From assembly GCA_034437275.1 (NCBI GenBank), contig DAOTUD010000040.1, positions 1 through 64,000 of the forward strand: a DNA stretch of 64,000 nucleotides, in the 5' to 3' direction. The notes beneath the pieces were generated by a model. The model had not been told where the DNA came from. It did no database searches and saw nothing but the letters and a program-made list of their open reading frames with translations. A program made the translations under genes and the position numbers. Positions 20,301 through 28,150 of the stretch are shown piece by piece. Position 1 is the stretch's first letter, and every line of letters begins with the position of its first letter. This DNA comes from TC-15 sp034437275 (lineage in GTDB: Bacteria > Chloroflexota > Anaerolineae > Aggregatilineales > Aggregatilineaceae).

Positions 20301-20785
20301 TCCATCAGGATCGCGCGCCCGGTCTGCTTTTCGAGCATGATGTTGGACGGCTTGATGTCGCGGTGGATCACGCCTTGCTCGTGGGCATAGTCGAGCGCGC
20401 TGGCCACGTCCCGCGCGATACGCAGCACCTCGTTGAGGGGCATACGTTCGTCTTTGTCGGCGTAGCTTTTCAGCAGGTTGCGCAGGTCCTTCCCTTCCAG
20501 GAAGATCTGCGCCATGTAGTAAATGCCCTCCGACCGTCCAAACTGGTAGACACCGACAATGTTTGGATGGCGCAGATGGGCAATCGCGCGGGCCTCGCTT
20601 TGGAACCGCCGCGTATATTCTTCCTCGGTCGTGGTCGCAAAATCGCCACTGATGACCTTCACAGCGGCATGGCGCTCCAGGTTTTCGTCATAGCCCAGAT
20701 ACACGCGCGACATGCCACCCTGCCCGAGCAGCTTCTGGATGGTGTAATCACCTAATTTTATTCCAATGAGTGGATCAGAGGACAT
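17360..20785 (-). CDS. transmembrane Ser/Thr protein kinase with triplicated ectodomain
   Basis: 1141 residues. A PknB-type kinase (about 11-275) has GQGGMSRVYLG, VKVI, HRDIKPSNIM, DFGLA and IAPEQ. A charged juxtamembrane linker is followed by one membrane segment (VGLLLPVVLVLVVLIAGIAF, about 428-447). The outside part starts with an Asp/Thr-rich stretch and then carries three copies of a domain of about 110-130 residues, beginning VRLIFTPDEILLVNIS (about 578), VRLVYDNNDFLLINIA (about 847) and VRLFYNDDEFSIVNIS (about 1007). Each has a conserved CY, a WES/EWD/EWN block and paired Cys. Copies 1 and 2 are separated by a Thr/Pro/Asp repeat. The ectodomain presumably senses an envelope ligand. The kinase should be active. 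Confidence 0.9.
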   Translation of the reverse strand: MSSDPLIGIKLGDYTIQKLLGQGGMSRVYLGYDENLERHAAVKVISGDFATTTEEEYTRRFQSEARAIAHLRHPNIVGVYQFGRSEGIYYMAQIFLEGKDLRNLLKSYADKDERMPLNEVLRIARDVASALDYAHEQGVIHRDIKPSNIMLEKQTGRAILMDFGLALSIHEGTMGDTFGSAHYIAPEQAVSSAKAVPQSDLYSLGIVLYEMLVGKVPFDDPSVMSVALKHLNEVPPPPTMYNPDLPAAAETVILRVLDKEPEHRYDSGQQLVDDLEKAFAPEEKEEKSDGTAVIDMLDSRINPPQADEESKDFVSHPKPQRRYADDSEAEKQEGGLAGRFARRKARKEEEAAQEQVDKDNLEIDDSTLGSILDAYEDPSEIGLVGPDATGVTRPDKPAADDTAASQPRADDTTAGAPPQKRRRSRVGLLLPVVLVLVVLIAGIAFGGDLLGGGDDDDGDDAGGQVVADGTAQADAGSRDDTPTPTDEPPDATATRAAGDDDDQDATPDSATDDGTPTRTTAPDDDSDQDDDGDNTSVAPFGTGATPTGDDTGDDDDAGDDDAADDLLPAGQDQDTPDPTVRLIFTPDEILLVNISDETLDISELVFRQENGGVREFRATTWESSPAPPDEMSADGCYSLLTIDATRTRPDEDLCPTWSGSYQTSITRRYFWIAENPGATFEVYRTGDDEPLASCDIPTDGEGECEFYLAPPAAAVAMQPRRTPTVAATATERPEPSTTPDATDTPDVTATPDPSTTPDATDTADVTATPDPSATPAATDTPDVTATPDPSATPAATDTPDVTATPDPSATPAATDTPDATDTPDATDTPDATDTPGVTDTPTVEEKPAQVRLVYDNNDFLLINIADRRLDVSQLVFEQPAAARRFAVTEWDDKGAIEASTELAPDGCYWLYRTDVTWVEPDEDRCPRLVGSFGTTVRDRFFWVNERSSATSFVVRNGTGDSVTCQISAGECLLHVGAGDDLAMVGPVEAGPAAAATTSPAATPADAAPNVRLFYNDDEFSIVNISRRDLDVRALVFEREMHDGSPRNFAATEWNTVNLYEPLRAMGAGGCYRVVTPRGDRIPPEVDKNCPRHLGTVQTGIVQRHFWVTDWAGDVFTVRKGDTPLATCEVADGACSFYLPRD
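18261..18585 (-). repeat. in-frame minisatellite, 54-nt unit with nested 18-nt unit
   Basis: The stalk between ectodomain copies 1 and 2 is coded by a tandem repeat of 54 nt (18 residues, TDTPDVTATPDPSATPAA) with an 18-nt ATDTPD sub-repeat repeated at the 3' end. The copies are almost identical in DNA, including third positions, so the tract is young and probably length-variable. Thr/Pro richness suits an extended extracellular linker. Confidence 0.9.
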
Positions 20786-20879
20786 AGGGTATTCTCAATC
20801 GCTGGATAAAGAGACAAGCAACGTTAGCGCACTTTCCCTTCAGTATACCCTACTCTGGTGATCACACGAAATAGATTTT

Positions 20880-21665
20880 CTAAATTTTCACGAAAAAAGT
20901 CCGCAGCGCCTCGGTGGTGGCGTCCGGTTGCTCGACCATCGGCAGGTGGCCCGCCCCATCGATCAGCACCAGCTCGGTGTCGGGGATTTCGGTCGCCATC
21001 CAGTCGGCGGTGTCCGGCGTGACGATCTGGTCCTCGGCCCCGCCGATGATCACGGACGGTTTTTGCAGGCGTTGGATGGTGAGCAGCGAGGCGGGGCGCT
21101 CGGCCATGCCGCGCAGCGCACCGGCGACGCCATGCGCCGGGGTGCTGGCCATGATGTCGTAAATGCGCTGGGCCAGGGGGGACTTGCGGTCCACCTCCGG
21201 CGCGAACAGCACGCCCATCATGCTCAGCGCGATGTCACGCGGGCCGTTTTGCAGCGCCAGGTCGGCACTTTGCAGGCGCTGGATGCGCTTGTCCGGCGAG
21301 TCGGGGCGCGGGTGCGTGGCGACGAAGGCCACCGCCCGGATGCGCGAGATGGCGCGGCGCAGCCCGGCCAGGGTGATGTAGCCGCCCATGCTGTGCCCGA
21401 CCCATACCGCCTGCTCGATGTCCAGATCGTCCAACAGCTTGACGACGTCGCTGGCCATGATATCCATATCGTACAGGCCCTCGGGGGCCGGGCTGTGGCC
21501 GTGGCCGCGCAGGTCTGGCGCGATCACGCGGTAGCCGTCGCTCAGCGCCGCGAGCTGCGCGGCCCAGATGGTATGGTCGAAGGGGAAGCCGTGCAGCAGC
21601 ACGACCGGCATACCTTCGCCGCGCTCTTCATAGTGCAGCGTCACGGCGTTTTGTGTATTGGTCAT
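20880..21665 (-). CDS. alpha/beta-fold hydrolase
   Basis: 261 residues, the standard length. The catalytic triad is visible: Ser in GHSMGG (about residue 92), Asp in GAEDQIVTP and His in DGAGHLPMVE. The oxyanion segment HGFPFDHTIW and the DLRGHGHS motif are typical of the HGG/epoxide-hydrolase/3-oxoadipate-enol-lactonase group. No signal peptide, so cytoplasmic. GAGGAACACC precedes the ATG. It is transcribed away from recD2 and ends 95 nt before the kinase start. The substrate is unknown; a general esterase or lactonase is the safe call. Confidence 0.85.
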   Translation of the reverse strand: MTNTQNAVTLHYEERGEGMPVVLLHGFPFDHTIWAAQLAALSDGYRVIAPDLRGHGHSPAPEGLYDMDIMASDVVKLLDDLDIEQAVWVGHSMGGYITLAGLRRAISRIRAVAFVATHPRPDSPDKRIQRLQSADLALQNGPRDIALSMMGVLFAPEVDRKSPLAQRIYDIMASTPAHGVAGALRGMAERPASLLTIQRLQKPSVIIGGAEDQIVTPDTADWMATEIPDTELVLIDGAGHLPMVEQPDATTEALRTFFVKI

Positions 21666-21810
21666 AGGTGTTCCTCCTCACTGTGGCGTTGGTCGTTCTA
21701 TGTAGAGTTGTAGCAAAACCGGGCGCGCAGCGTAAACTCGCCGGCACCTACTCGCCGTTTTGGGCGGGAGGTGGTATCCTGGCTGCGATATGCATAGCAG
21801 GGATGGACCC

Positions 21811-24027
21811 ATGAGCAATACATCGGACGTGTTGACCGGTTCGGTCGAGCGGATCACCTACTACAACGAGGAGTCGAATTACTGCGTGCTGCGGCTGCGC
21901 CCGGACCAACTGCGCCTGGAACGGCGCGACCAGTTGGTGACGGTCGTCGGCAAAATGCCAGAGGTCCAGCCCGGCGAGAGCGTGCGCCTGCAGGGCGAGT
22001 GGACCACGCACCCCAAGCACGGGCGGCAGTTCCGCGCCGAAGTCGTCACGCAGGTGCGCCCGGCGTCGTTCGAGGCCATCAAGCGCTACCTGGGCAGCGG
22101 CCTGATCAAAGGCGTGGGGCCGGTTACCGCCAAGCGCATCGTGGATCACTTTGGCGCGGAGACGCTCGATGTGCTGGACCGCACGCCCAAGCGTGTGCTG
22201 GAGGTGCCGGGCGTGGGCAACCATCGCGCCGGGCTGATCGCCGAGGCGTGGACCGAGCAGCAGCACATCAAAGAGGTGATGCTCTTCCTCCAGGGGCACG
22301 GCATCACGACCGGGCTGGCCGTGAAAATCTACAAAGCCTATGGCGACCAGGCGATCCCCGTCGTCAAGCGCGACCCCTACCGGCTGGCGCAGGATATCTT
22401 CGGCGTCGGCTTCAAGACAGCGGACAAGATCGCGCAGGACCTCGGGCTGCCGCCGGACGCGCCGGGTCGCATCGTGGCGGGCGTGGCCTACGCGCTCAAC
22501 GAGGCGACCAGCGATGGGCACGTCTTCCTGCCGCGCCCCGATCTGGTTGTGCAGGCCGCGGAGATTCTGGCCGTTGACGCGGCGCTGGTCGAGGACGCGA
22601 TCACGCGCATGGCCGCGCGCGACGAGGTCAAGCTGGAGGTCATCCCCGACGATCTGGATCAGGTCGAGGGCGTGTACCTGCCGCCGATGTACTTCAGCGA
22701 AAAGGGCGCGGCGGAACGGCTGCGCGCGATGAATGCCGCGCCGAAAAGCCGCCTCGACGACCTGGCGCACCGCGACCTCGACGGGCTGCTGGACGCGATC
22801 ACCGCCCACAGCCCGGTGCAGCTTACCGGCGACCAGCACGCCGCGATCGGGCAGGCGTTGGTGCACAAAGTCAGCGTGCTGACCGGCGGCCCCGGCACCG
22901 GCAAGACCACCGCACTGCGCACTGTGATCCAGGCCCTGGTCCACACGCGCCACCACTTTATGCTGGCCTCGCCGACCGGGCGCGCGGCCAAGCGGCTCAG
23001 CGAGGCGACCGGCCACCCGGCGCGCACCATTCACCGCATGTTGGGCTACAGCCCCAGCGAGCACGGCTTCGTGCACAACGTGGAGAACCCGCTGGACACC
23101 GACATGGTCGTCGTCGACGAGGCGTCGATGCTCGACCTCACCCTGTTCTATAACCTGCTGAAGGCCATCCGCCCCGATACGCACCTGCTGCTGGTCGGCG
23201 ATGTGGACCAACTGCCGAGCGTCGGTGCGGGCGACGTGCTGCGCGACGTGATCCGCAGCGGGGCCGCCCCGGTGACGCGGCTGGGCGTGATCTTCCGGCA
23301 GGCCGAAACCAGCCAGATCATTCGCAACGCGCACCGCATCAACCAGGGCCAGTCGCCCGATACGTCGAACCAGGGCGGCGACTTCTTTGTATTTGTAGAA
23401 GAGGACCCTCGGCAGGCCGCCGATCTGCTGGTGAACATCGTCGAGGAGCGCATCCCCGACAAGTTCGGCTACGATCCGCTGGACGATATCCAGGTGCTCG
23501 CGCCCATGTACCGGGGGCCGATTGGCGTGTCGGCGCTCAACGATACGCTCCAGGCGCACCTCAACCCCAACCCGACCGGACGCCGGGCGGAGCGCCGCGT
23601 GGCCGGGCGGTTGTTTCGCGTGGGCGACAAGGTGATCCAGATGCGCAACAACTACGACAAGGACGTCTTCAACGGCGACATCGGGCGCGTGTACAGCTTC
23701 GACATGGCCAACCAGGCGCTGGTGGTGATGATGGACGGGCGGCAGGTGCATTACGACTGGTCCGAGGCCGACGAGTTGACGCACGCCTACTGCATCAGCG
23801 TGCACCGGTCACAGGGCAGCGAGTACCCGTGCGTGGTGCTGCCGGTCGTCACGCAGCATTACATGATGCTCCAGCGCAACCTGCTGTACACCGCCATCAC
23901 CCGCGCCCGGGAGCTGGTGGTGCTGGTTGGCACGCGCAAGGCGATCGCGATTGCCGTGCGCAACGACCAGGTCGCGCGCCGCTGGAGCGCGCTGGACTGG
24001 CGCATCCGCGCGCAGCCCGGCGGGTGA
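21811..24027 (+). CDS. recD2: ATP-dependent RecD-like DNA helicase RecD2
   Basis: 738 residues, the RecD2 length. It is a 5'-3' superfamily 1B helicase acting in DNA repair without RecBC. The N-terminal OB-like region (GSVERITYYNEESNYCVLRL) and helix-hairpin-helix repeats (LIKGVGPVTAKRIVDHF; VPGVGNHRAGLI; FGVGFKTADKIA) define RecD2. Motif I is TGGPGTGKTT (about 360), motif II VVVDEASMLD, motif III LLVGDVDQLPSVGAG, and the final motifs are CISVHRSQGSEYPCVV and LLYTAITRARELVVLVG. ATG 21811 has CAGGGA upstream and matches the family start; a frame to 21760 adds 17 unlikely residues. It converges on the EamA gene with a 41-nt gap. Confidence 0.95.
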   Translation: MSNTSDVLTGSVERITYYNEESNYCVLRLRPDQLRLERRDQLVTVVGKMPEVQPGESVRLQGEWTTHPKHGRQFRAEVVTQVRPASFEAIKRYLGSGLIKGVGPVTAKRIVDHFGAETLDVLDRTPKRVLEVPGVGNHRAGLIAEAWTEQQHIKEVMLFLQGHGITTGLAVKIYKAYGDQAIPVVKRDPYRLAQDIFGVGFKTADKIAQDLGLPPDAPGRIVAGVAYALNEATSDGHVFLPRPDLVVQAAEILAVDAALVEDAITRMAARDEVKLEVIPDDLDQVEGVYLPPMYFSEKGAAERLRAMNAAPKSRLDDLAHRDLDGLLDAITAHSPVQLTGDQHAAIGQALVHKVSVLTGGPGTGKTTALRTVIQALVHTRHHFMLASPTGRAAKRLSEATGHPARTIHRMLGYSPSEHGFVHNVENPLDTDMVVVDEASMLDLTLFYNLLKAIRPDTHLLLVGDVDQLPSVGAGDVLRDVIRSGAAPVTRLGVIFRQAETSQIIRNAHRINQGQSPDTSNQGGDFFVFVEEDPRQAADLLVNIVEERIPDKFGYDPLDDIQVLAPMYRGPIGVSALNDTLQAHLNPNPTGRRAERRVAGRLFRVGDKVIQMRNNYDKDVFNGDIGRVYSFDMANQALVVMMDGRQVHYDWSEADELTHAYCISVHRSQGSEYPCVVLPVVTQHYMMLQRNLLYTAITRARELVVLVGTRKAIAIAVRNDQVARRWSALDWRIRAQPGG

Positions 24028-24068
24028 AGAAAACCTGTCCGGCGTTAGCCTCGTACAAGGGGACTCGT

Positions 24069-25043
24069 TCAGTTTATACACCACTTGCCTCGATCCTGAT
24101 TATTGTGATGCTGGGGGCGCGTGATCAGGTACATGCTCAGCAGCACCAGCCCGGCCCCCATCCAGCCGAGCGGCGCCGGGACCTCGCCGAAGGCCAGCAT
24201 CCCGATCAGGATGCCGCTGACCGGCTCGAACAGCGCCACGACGCTCACCACCTGCGCGCGGGTGCGGGCCAGCCCCATGAAATACGTCAGGTATGACAGC
24301 CCCAACGAGAAGATGCCCAGCGGGACCAGGTACGGCAGGGCGGCGCTCAGCGCGTGCATCGGCGGGCGGAACGCCCAGGGCAGCAGCACCAGCGCCGTGA
24401 TGCCCAGGCTCCACAGTGTTTGTGTCAGCCCGCTGACGCGCCCGCGCAGCCCGCGCCCGATCAGCATGGCGACGGCATACGTCAGGCCGGACAACGCTCC
24501 CGCCGCGATGCCGTTCAGCGTGCCCCAGCGCAGGTCCAGGTTCCCCGGATCCGCCACCAGCACAATCCCCACAATCGCCAGCCCCAGGCTGAGGCCGGTG
24601 TGGCGTGCGCGCGGCTCGCCCAGCAGCGCCGGGCCGAACAGCGCGACGTAGATCGGTGCGGAGTTGACCAGCAGCACCGCGTTGGCGGCGGTGGTGTGGC
24701 GGATGGCGTAGGTGTACAGCGACACAGTCAGGCTGACCGCCACGCCCAGCAGCACCAGCCGGGGGATCATCGCCCGGTAGCGGCGCACCTGCCAGGGATC
24801 GCGCTGGCGGGTGGTGAACAGCGCCAGGAACAGCCACCCGAACAGCGCCCGGTAGAAGGCGATGCTCAACGCGCCCAACCCCTCCACCAGCCGCACGAAC
24901 AGGATCGCGGTGCTGAAGCACACCGCGCCGGCCAACACCAGCGCGATCCCGTGCCACGCGGGCTGAACGGCATCGTGCGCCACAGCGGAACGGCCCATCG
25001 CAGCGGGTGGGGCGGGGTGTTGGTGGGCGGTGGGGCCGGGCAT
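24069..25043 (-). CDS. EamA/DMT-family transporter
   Basis: 324 residues with ten predicted membrane helices in two homologous halves, the EamA layout (ALVLAGAVCFSTAILFVRL at helix 1; NAVLLVNSAPIYVALF at helix 4; PLGWMGAGLVLLSMYLITR at helix 10). It probably exports or imports a small metabolite across the inner membrane; the substrate cannot be predicted. The ATG immediately follows the TAG stop of the upstream VWA gene (TAGATG), so it is translated from the same mRNA. A Pro/His-rich N-terminal 30 residues may not all be translated; a second Met is at residue 16. Confidence 0.85.
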   Translation of the reverse strand: MPGPTAHQHPAPPAAMGRSAVAHDAVQPAWHGIALVLAGAVCFSTAILFVRLVEGLGALSIAFYRALFGWLFLALFTTRQRDPWQVRRYRAMIPRLVLLGVAVSLTVSLYTYAIRHTTAANAVLLVNSAPIYVALFGPALLGEPRARHTGLSLGLAIVGIVLVADPGNLDLRWGTLNGIAAGALSGLTYAVAMLIGRGLRGRVSGLTQTLWSLGITALVLLPWAFRPPMHALSAALPYLVPLGIFSLGLSYLTYFMGLARTRAQVVSVVALFEPVSGILIGMLAFGEVPAPLGWMGAGLVLLSMYLITRPQHHNNQDRGKWCIN

Positions 25044-25973
25044 CTACTGCTCTAGCTCCTGCCGGACAGTGTCGTACAGCGAGGCGGCGTGCAGGTCGGC
25101 CAGCGTGTAGCACGGCCCGCCCAGCCATTCGGCGAGCTGCTGCGCCTTGCCCTGGTCGAAGGCGGCGTGCTCCATGTTGATCGTCACGTTGCGGATGTCC
25201 TCGTCGCTGATGCGCTCGGCGACCTGGCGCGCCTCGTCCATCGGCGGGCGCTCCGACATCGAGACGTTGCCCGCCCCGTCGGTGAGCAGGATCATCAGCG
25301 GCAGCACTTCCGGGTGGTTGAGCTTTTCGCCCAGGAAGACCTCCAGCGCCAGCAGCAGCCCGGCGGACAGCGGCGTTTTGCCGCCGACCGGGATGTCGGC
25401 CAGGGCCTGCTTGGCCAGCGTGACCGAGTTGGTAGGCGGCAGTACAAGCTGGGCGCGGTCCTTCTGGAAAACGACCAGCCCGACGCGGTCGCGGCGCTGG
25501 TAGGCGTCGGTCAGCAGCGACATGATCGCGCCTTTGGTGGCGTTCATGCGCTCGGCGACGGCCATGCTCCAACTGGCATCGACCACGAACAGGATCAGGT
25601 TGGCGGCTTTGCGCACGCGCACCTTACGCTGCAAGTCCGCTTTGCGGATCGAGTAGGCGAGGCGGCTGGCGGCGCGGTCGGCGGCGCGGTCGCGCTGGTA
25701 GGGGGCGGCGGCGCGCAGCGTGGCGTCGAACGCGATATCGTCGGTGCGCGGGCTGGCGGGCCGGGCCTGGATGTAGCGCCCGTGTTTGCCGTCGGTGCGC
25801 GTGCTGCTGCGGCGACCGTGCACCTTGCGCGTCAGCCGGTCGAGGGGGGTATCCAGGCGGCGCGGCGTAAATTCCGGGCCGGACGCGGCCTGATCGCCGC
25901 CCTCCCACCAGTAGGCGTCCTGTGGCTGGTCGAAGACGTCCTGGGGGCCGGGTTCGGCGTCGGCCTCGTTCAT
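25044..25973 (-). CDS. VWA-domain protein, chelatase D-subunit-like
   Basis: 309 residues. The C-terminal two thirds form a von Willebrand A domain like that of magnesium or cobalt chelatase D subunits (LILFVVDASWSMAVAERM, GGKTPLSAGL, LLTDGAGN). The MIDAS metal site DxSxS is DASWS, with the Thr and Asp of the later loops present. The N-terminal 80 residues are acidic and disordered; the AAA domain of a full BchD is missing. The ChlI-like gene ends 23 nt upstream, so the pair should form an AAA+/VWA motor. No other tetrapyrrole gene is nearby, so the chelated metal, or whether it is a chelatase at all, is open. Confidence 0.8.
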   Translation of the reverse strand: MNEADAEPGPQDVFDQPQDAYWWEGGDQAASGPEFTPRRLDTPLDRLTRKVHGRRSSTRTDGKHGRYIQARPASPRTDDIAFDATLRAAAPYQRDRAADRAASRLAYSIRKADLQRKVRVRKAANLILFVVDASWSMAVAERMNATKGAIMSLLTDAYQRRDRVGLVVFQKDRAQLVLPPTNSVTLAKQALADIPVGGKTPLSAGLLLALEVFLGEKLNHPEVLPLMILLTDGAGNVSMSERPPMDEARQVAERISDEDIRNVTINMEHAAFDQGKAQQLAEWLGGPCYTLADLHAASLYDTVRQELEQ

Positions 25974-25996
25974 CTCCGGGTGTTCGTCGCGCTCAC

Positions 25997-27118
25997 CTAG
26001 CGGCTCGGTTTTTTTTTACCCTGGGCCACATCCCCGACGATGTCGGCGGGGACCTCGTCGGCCTGCTCGTCGTATTCCTCGGCAATGTGCTCCAGCCGGT
26101 CGGCGAGTTCGCCCTCGTACATCGTGGTTTCGGTGAAGGGGCCGCGCTTGAGCCGGTGCGGCAGCGCCAGCTCGGCAGCCAGCAAAATATCGCGCTCGGT
26201 GACGCGGTCGCGGCCTTCGAAGGCGGCGTGCGCGCGGGCGGCCTTCAGGATCACCAGGTCGGCGCGGTGCCCGTCCACGTTCAGGCTGGCGGTCAGCGTG
26301 GCGATGGTGAACAGGTCGCGGCGCGTGTAGCGCACCTCCTCCACGATGCGGCGCGCAGCGTCGATCTGCTCGGACAGGTCGCGTTCGCGCGGCAGCCATT
26401 CCCGGCGGAACAGTTCCGGGGCGGCGTCGAAGCCGATGTGCCGTTCCAGGATCGCCATGCGGTCCCCGGCGTTGCTCAGGCCGTGCACTTCCACCGACAG
26501 CGCGAAGCGATCCAGGAGCTGCGGGCGCAGTTCGCCTTCTTCCGGGTTCATGGTGCCCACCAGGATGAAGCGGGCCGGGTGCTGGAAGCTGATCCCCTCG
26601 CGCTCGACGACGTTCACGCCCATCGCTGCCGAGTCCAGCAGCAGGTCGACGACGTGATCGTCGAGCAGGTTGACCTCGTCCACGTACAAAATGCCGCGAT
26701 TGGCCGCCGCCAGCACGCCCGGATCGAAGTGACGCTCGCCTTTCTGGATCGCCTTCTCGATGTCCAGCGTGCCGACCACACGGTCCTCGGTGGCGCTGAC
26801 CGGCAGGTCGATCACCCGCGTGCGCCGCGTGGTGATCGGCAGTTCCTCCCCGGCGGCGAGGCGCTCCTGGCACTCGTCGCAGAGGCGTTCGGGTTGGTGG
26901 GGGTTGCAGTTAAAACGGCAGTCCGCCACGACTTCGATGTCCGGCAGCAGGGCCGCCAGCGCGCGCGCCGCTGTTGATTTGGCGGTGCCGCGCTCGCCGC
27001 GAATCAACACGCCGCCGATGCTGGGGTTGACCGCGTTGAGCACCAGGGCGCGTTTCATGCGTTCCTGCCCGACGATGGCGGTGAAGGGGTAGACAGCTTG
27101 ATGCACGATAAGCCTCAC
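25997..27118 (-). CDS. magnesium chelatase I-subunit-type AAA+ ATPase
   Basis: 373 residues, typical of BchI/ChlI. The N-terminus reads YPFTAIVGQE, then Walker A GERGTAKST (about 41-49), the RFNCNPHQPERLCDEC insertion typical of chelatase I subunits, and Walker B GILYVDEVNLLDD. Sensor and finger residues are in LVGTMNPEEGELRPQLLDRF. The C-terminal lid contains YTRRDLFTIATLTASLNVDGHRADLVI. The start is uncertain: GTG 27118 is used, but GTG 27106 has GTGAGG six nt upstream. It is first in an operon with the VWA and EamA genes. It drives metal insertion or a MoxR-like remodelling reaction together with the VWA protein. Confidence 0.88.
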   Translation of the reverse strand: MRLIVHQAVYPFTAIVGQERMKRALVLNAVNPSIGGVLIRGERGTAKSTAARALAALLPDIEVVADCRFNCNPHQPERLCDECQERLAAGEELPITTRRTRVIDLPVSATEDRVVGTLDIEKAIQKGERHFDPGVLAAANRGILYVDEVNLLDDHVVDLLLDSAAMGVNVVEREGISFQHPARFILVGTMNPEEGELRPQLLDRFALSVEVHGLSNAGDRMAILERHIGFDAAPELFRREWLPRERDLSEQIDAARRIVEEVRYTRRDLFTIATLTASLNVDGHRADLVILKAARAHAAFEGRDRVTERDILLAAELALPHRLKRGPFTETTMYEGELADRLEHIAEEYDEQADEVPADIVGDVAQGKKKPSR

Positions 27119-27184
27119 TCGTATTCGTATTCCGTCACACGCCTTAGATTATACCGGAGTATGCCCGAGATTGGCATGGTTAGT

Positions 27185-27418
27185 TTGCAACAGGGTCCAC
27201 GAACGAGTTGTCAGCAATAGGTGAATATGGTCGCCAAAGCTGGCCCTCACCCCTCCGCCCGGCGGGCGGTGTCCCCTCTTCCATGAAATGGGCGAGGGGA
27301 AAAAGCGTGCGCCATGACTCCCCCTCGCCCACTCGGTGGGAGAGGGGGCCGGGGGGTGAGGGGTGTTTTTTGCGCCGGCCAGACTCGACACGCCAGGTTA
27401 TTCGTGGACCCTTTGCAA
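27185..27418. mobile_element. family A MITE-like element with 18-bp terminal inverted repeats
   Basis: The left end TTGCAACAGGGTCCACGAA and the right end TTCGTGGACCCTTTGCAA are reverse complements apart from one extra C. Between them is a family A foldback core (27244-27364). It has no coding capacity. This copy has ends different from those at 9454 and 40965, so the same core sits inside two kinds of termini. It lies between the chelatase gene start and the terminator of the CMD gene. Confidence 0.7.
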
Positions 27419-27433
27419 CAATGCAGCGACCCA

Positions 27434-27466
27434 CAAAACGGGCAGTGATCGCTGCGATCACTGCCC
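27434..27466 (-). terminator. rho-independent terminator of the CMD-family gene
   Basis: A perfect 12-bp stem (GGGCAGTGATCG/CGATCACTGCCC, loop of 3 nt) is followed on the minus strand by GTTTTGTGG. It lies 28 nt past the stop codon at 27495. Confidence 0.85.
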
Positions 27467-27494
27467 GGTGCAAAACTCATGTGGTGGTGCGCGG

Positions 27495-27878
27495 TTACTG
27501 GCCGTTCTTGCCTTGGCCGTTGTCCTGTGCGACACGCTCCGCCTGGAACTGCCGCATGGCCTCGTAGGCTTCGCAGCCGTACATCACTGCCGGGCCGCCG
27601 CCCATCAGCACCGCGACGCCGATCGTCTCCATGATGGCCTCATCGGAGGCCCCGGCCTGCAGCGCATCGTGCACATGAAAGGCGATGCAGCCATCGCAGC
27701 GGATCGCAATCGCAATCCCCAGCGCGATCAGTTCTTTAGTCTGGACGTCCAGTGTGCCGGTTTCGGTGGCTTTCTCGTGCAGCTTGCTGAAGCTGCCCAT
27801 CGTGTTGGGGATGCCCTTGCTCAGATCGCCCATCAATTCGCGTATGTGCCGGTAGTGTTCGGGAAAGTTCTTGGCCAT
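27495..27878 (-). CDS. carboxymuconolactone decarboxylase (AhpD-like) family protein
   Basis: 127 residues. The CMD domain shows TKELIALGIAIAIRCDGCIAFHVHDAL, with the CxxC and downstream His that form the peroxidase/disulfide relay in AhpD-type members, and MGGGPAVMYG at the trimer-forming helix. The protein is cytoplasmic with a short Gln/Gly-rich tail. CMD proteins of this size reduce peroxides or other disulfides; a true decarboxylase activity is less likely because no aromatic-pathway gene is near. It is monocistronic, with its own terminator. Confidence 0.88.
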   Translation of the reverse strand: MAKNFPEHYRHIRELMGDLSKGIPNTMGSFSKLHEKATETGTLDVQTKELIALGIAIAIRCDGCIAFHVHDALQAGASDEAIMETIGVAVLMGGGPAVMYGCEAYEAMRQFQAERVAQDNGQGKNGQ

Positions 27879-28100
27879 GATTCTTTCGTACCCTCGTTTC
27901 GCTTGTCGATTGATTGTCAGGTCTGTTCGTTCGATTTGTGTTCGACTTCACTCCAGAGTCTAGGCCTGTGGGGCAGCAAGTGACCATGTCAAATGACCTG
28001 TCTTATTGGTGACATATTTCACAATATGGACCAAAAAAATATGCGCAAGGGGCAGCTTATCAGCGTAAGTTGTTACAGCAAATTTGTGAATAATAGAACA

Positions 28101-28127
28101 AAAAGGAGGGGCGCAGCACGCGCCCCT
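28101..28127 (-). terminator. rho-independent terminator of the KamA-family gene
   Basis: AGGGGCGC and GCGCCCCT pair around AGCAC; on the minus strand CCTTTTTGTT follows. It begins 23 nt after the stop codon. The remaining intergenic sequence to 27879 is AT-richer than its surroundings and probably holds the CMD promoter. Confidence 0.85.
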
Positions 28128-28150
28128 GTTTCCGCGCCGAATGTCCACCA

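Noticed and set aside
21748..23805. Long minus-strand ORF (685 codons) over recD2
   Set aside because: It is antisense to a gene with full helicase motifs; its product is His/Arg/Val-rich, as expected for the shadow of a GC-rich gene.
27247..27480. Short ORFs in the family A repeats (also near 9459, 14265, 41032)
   Set aside because: They only translate the foldback repeat (PSARRAVSPL-type peptides) in several frames and have no ribosome sites.
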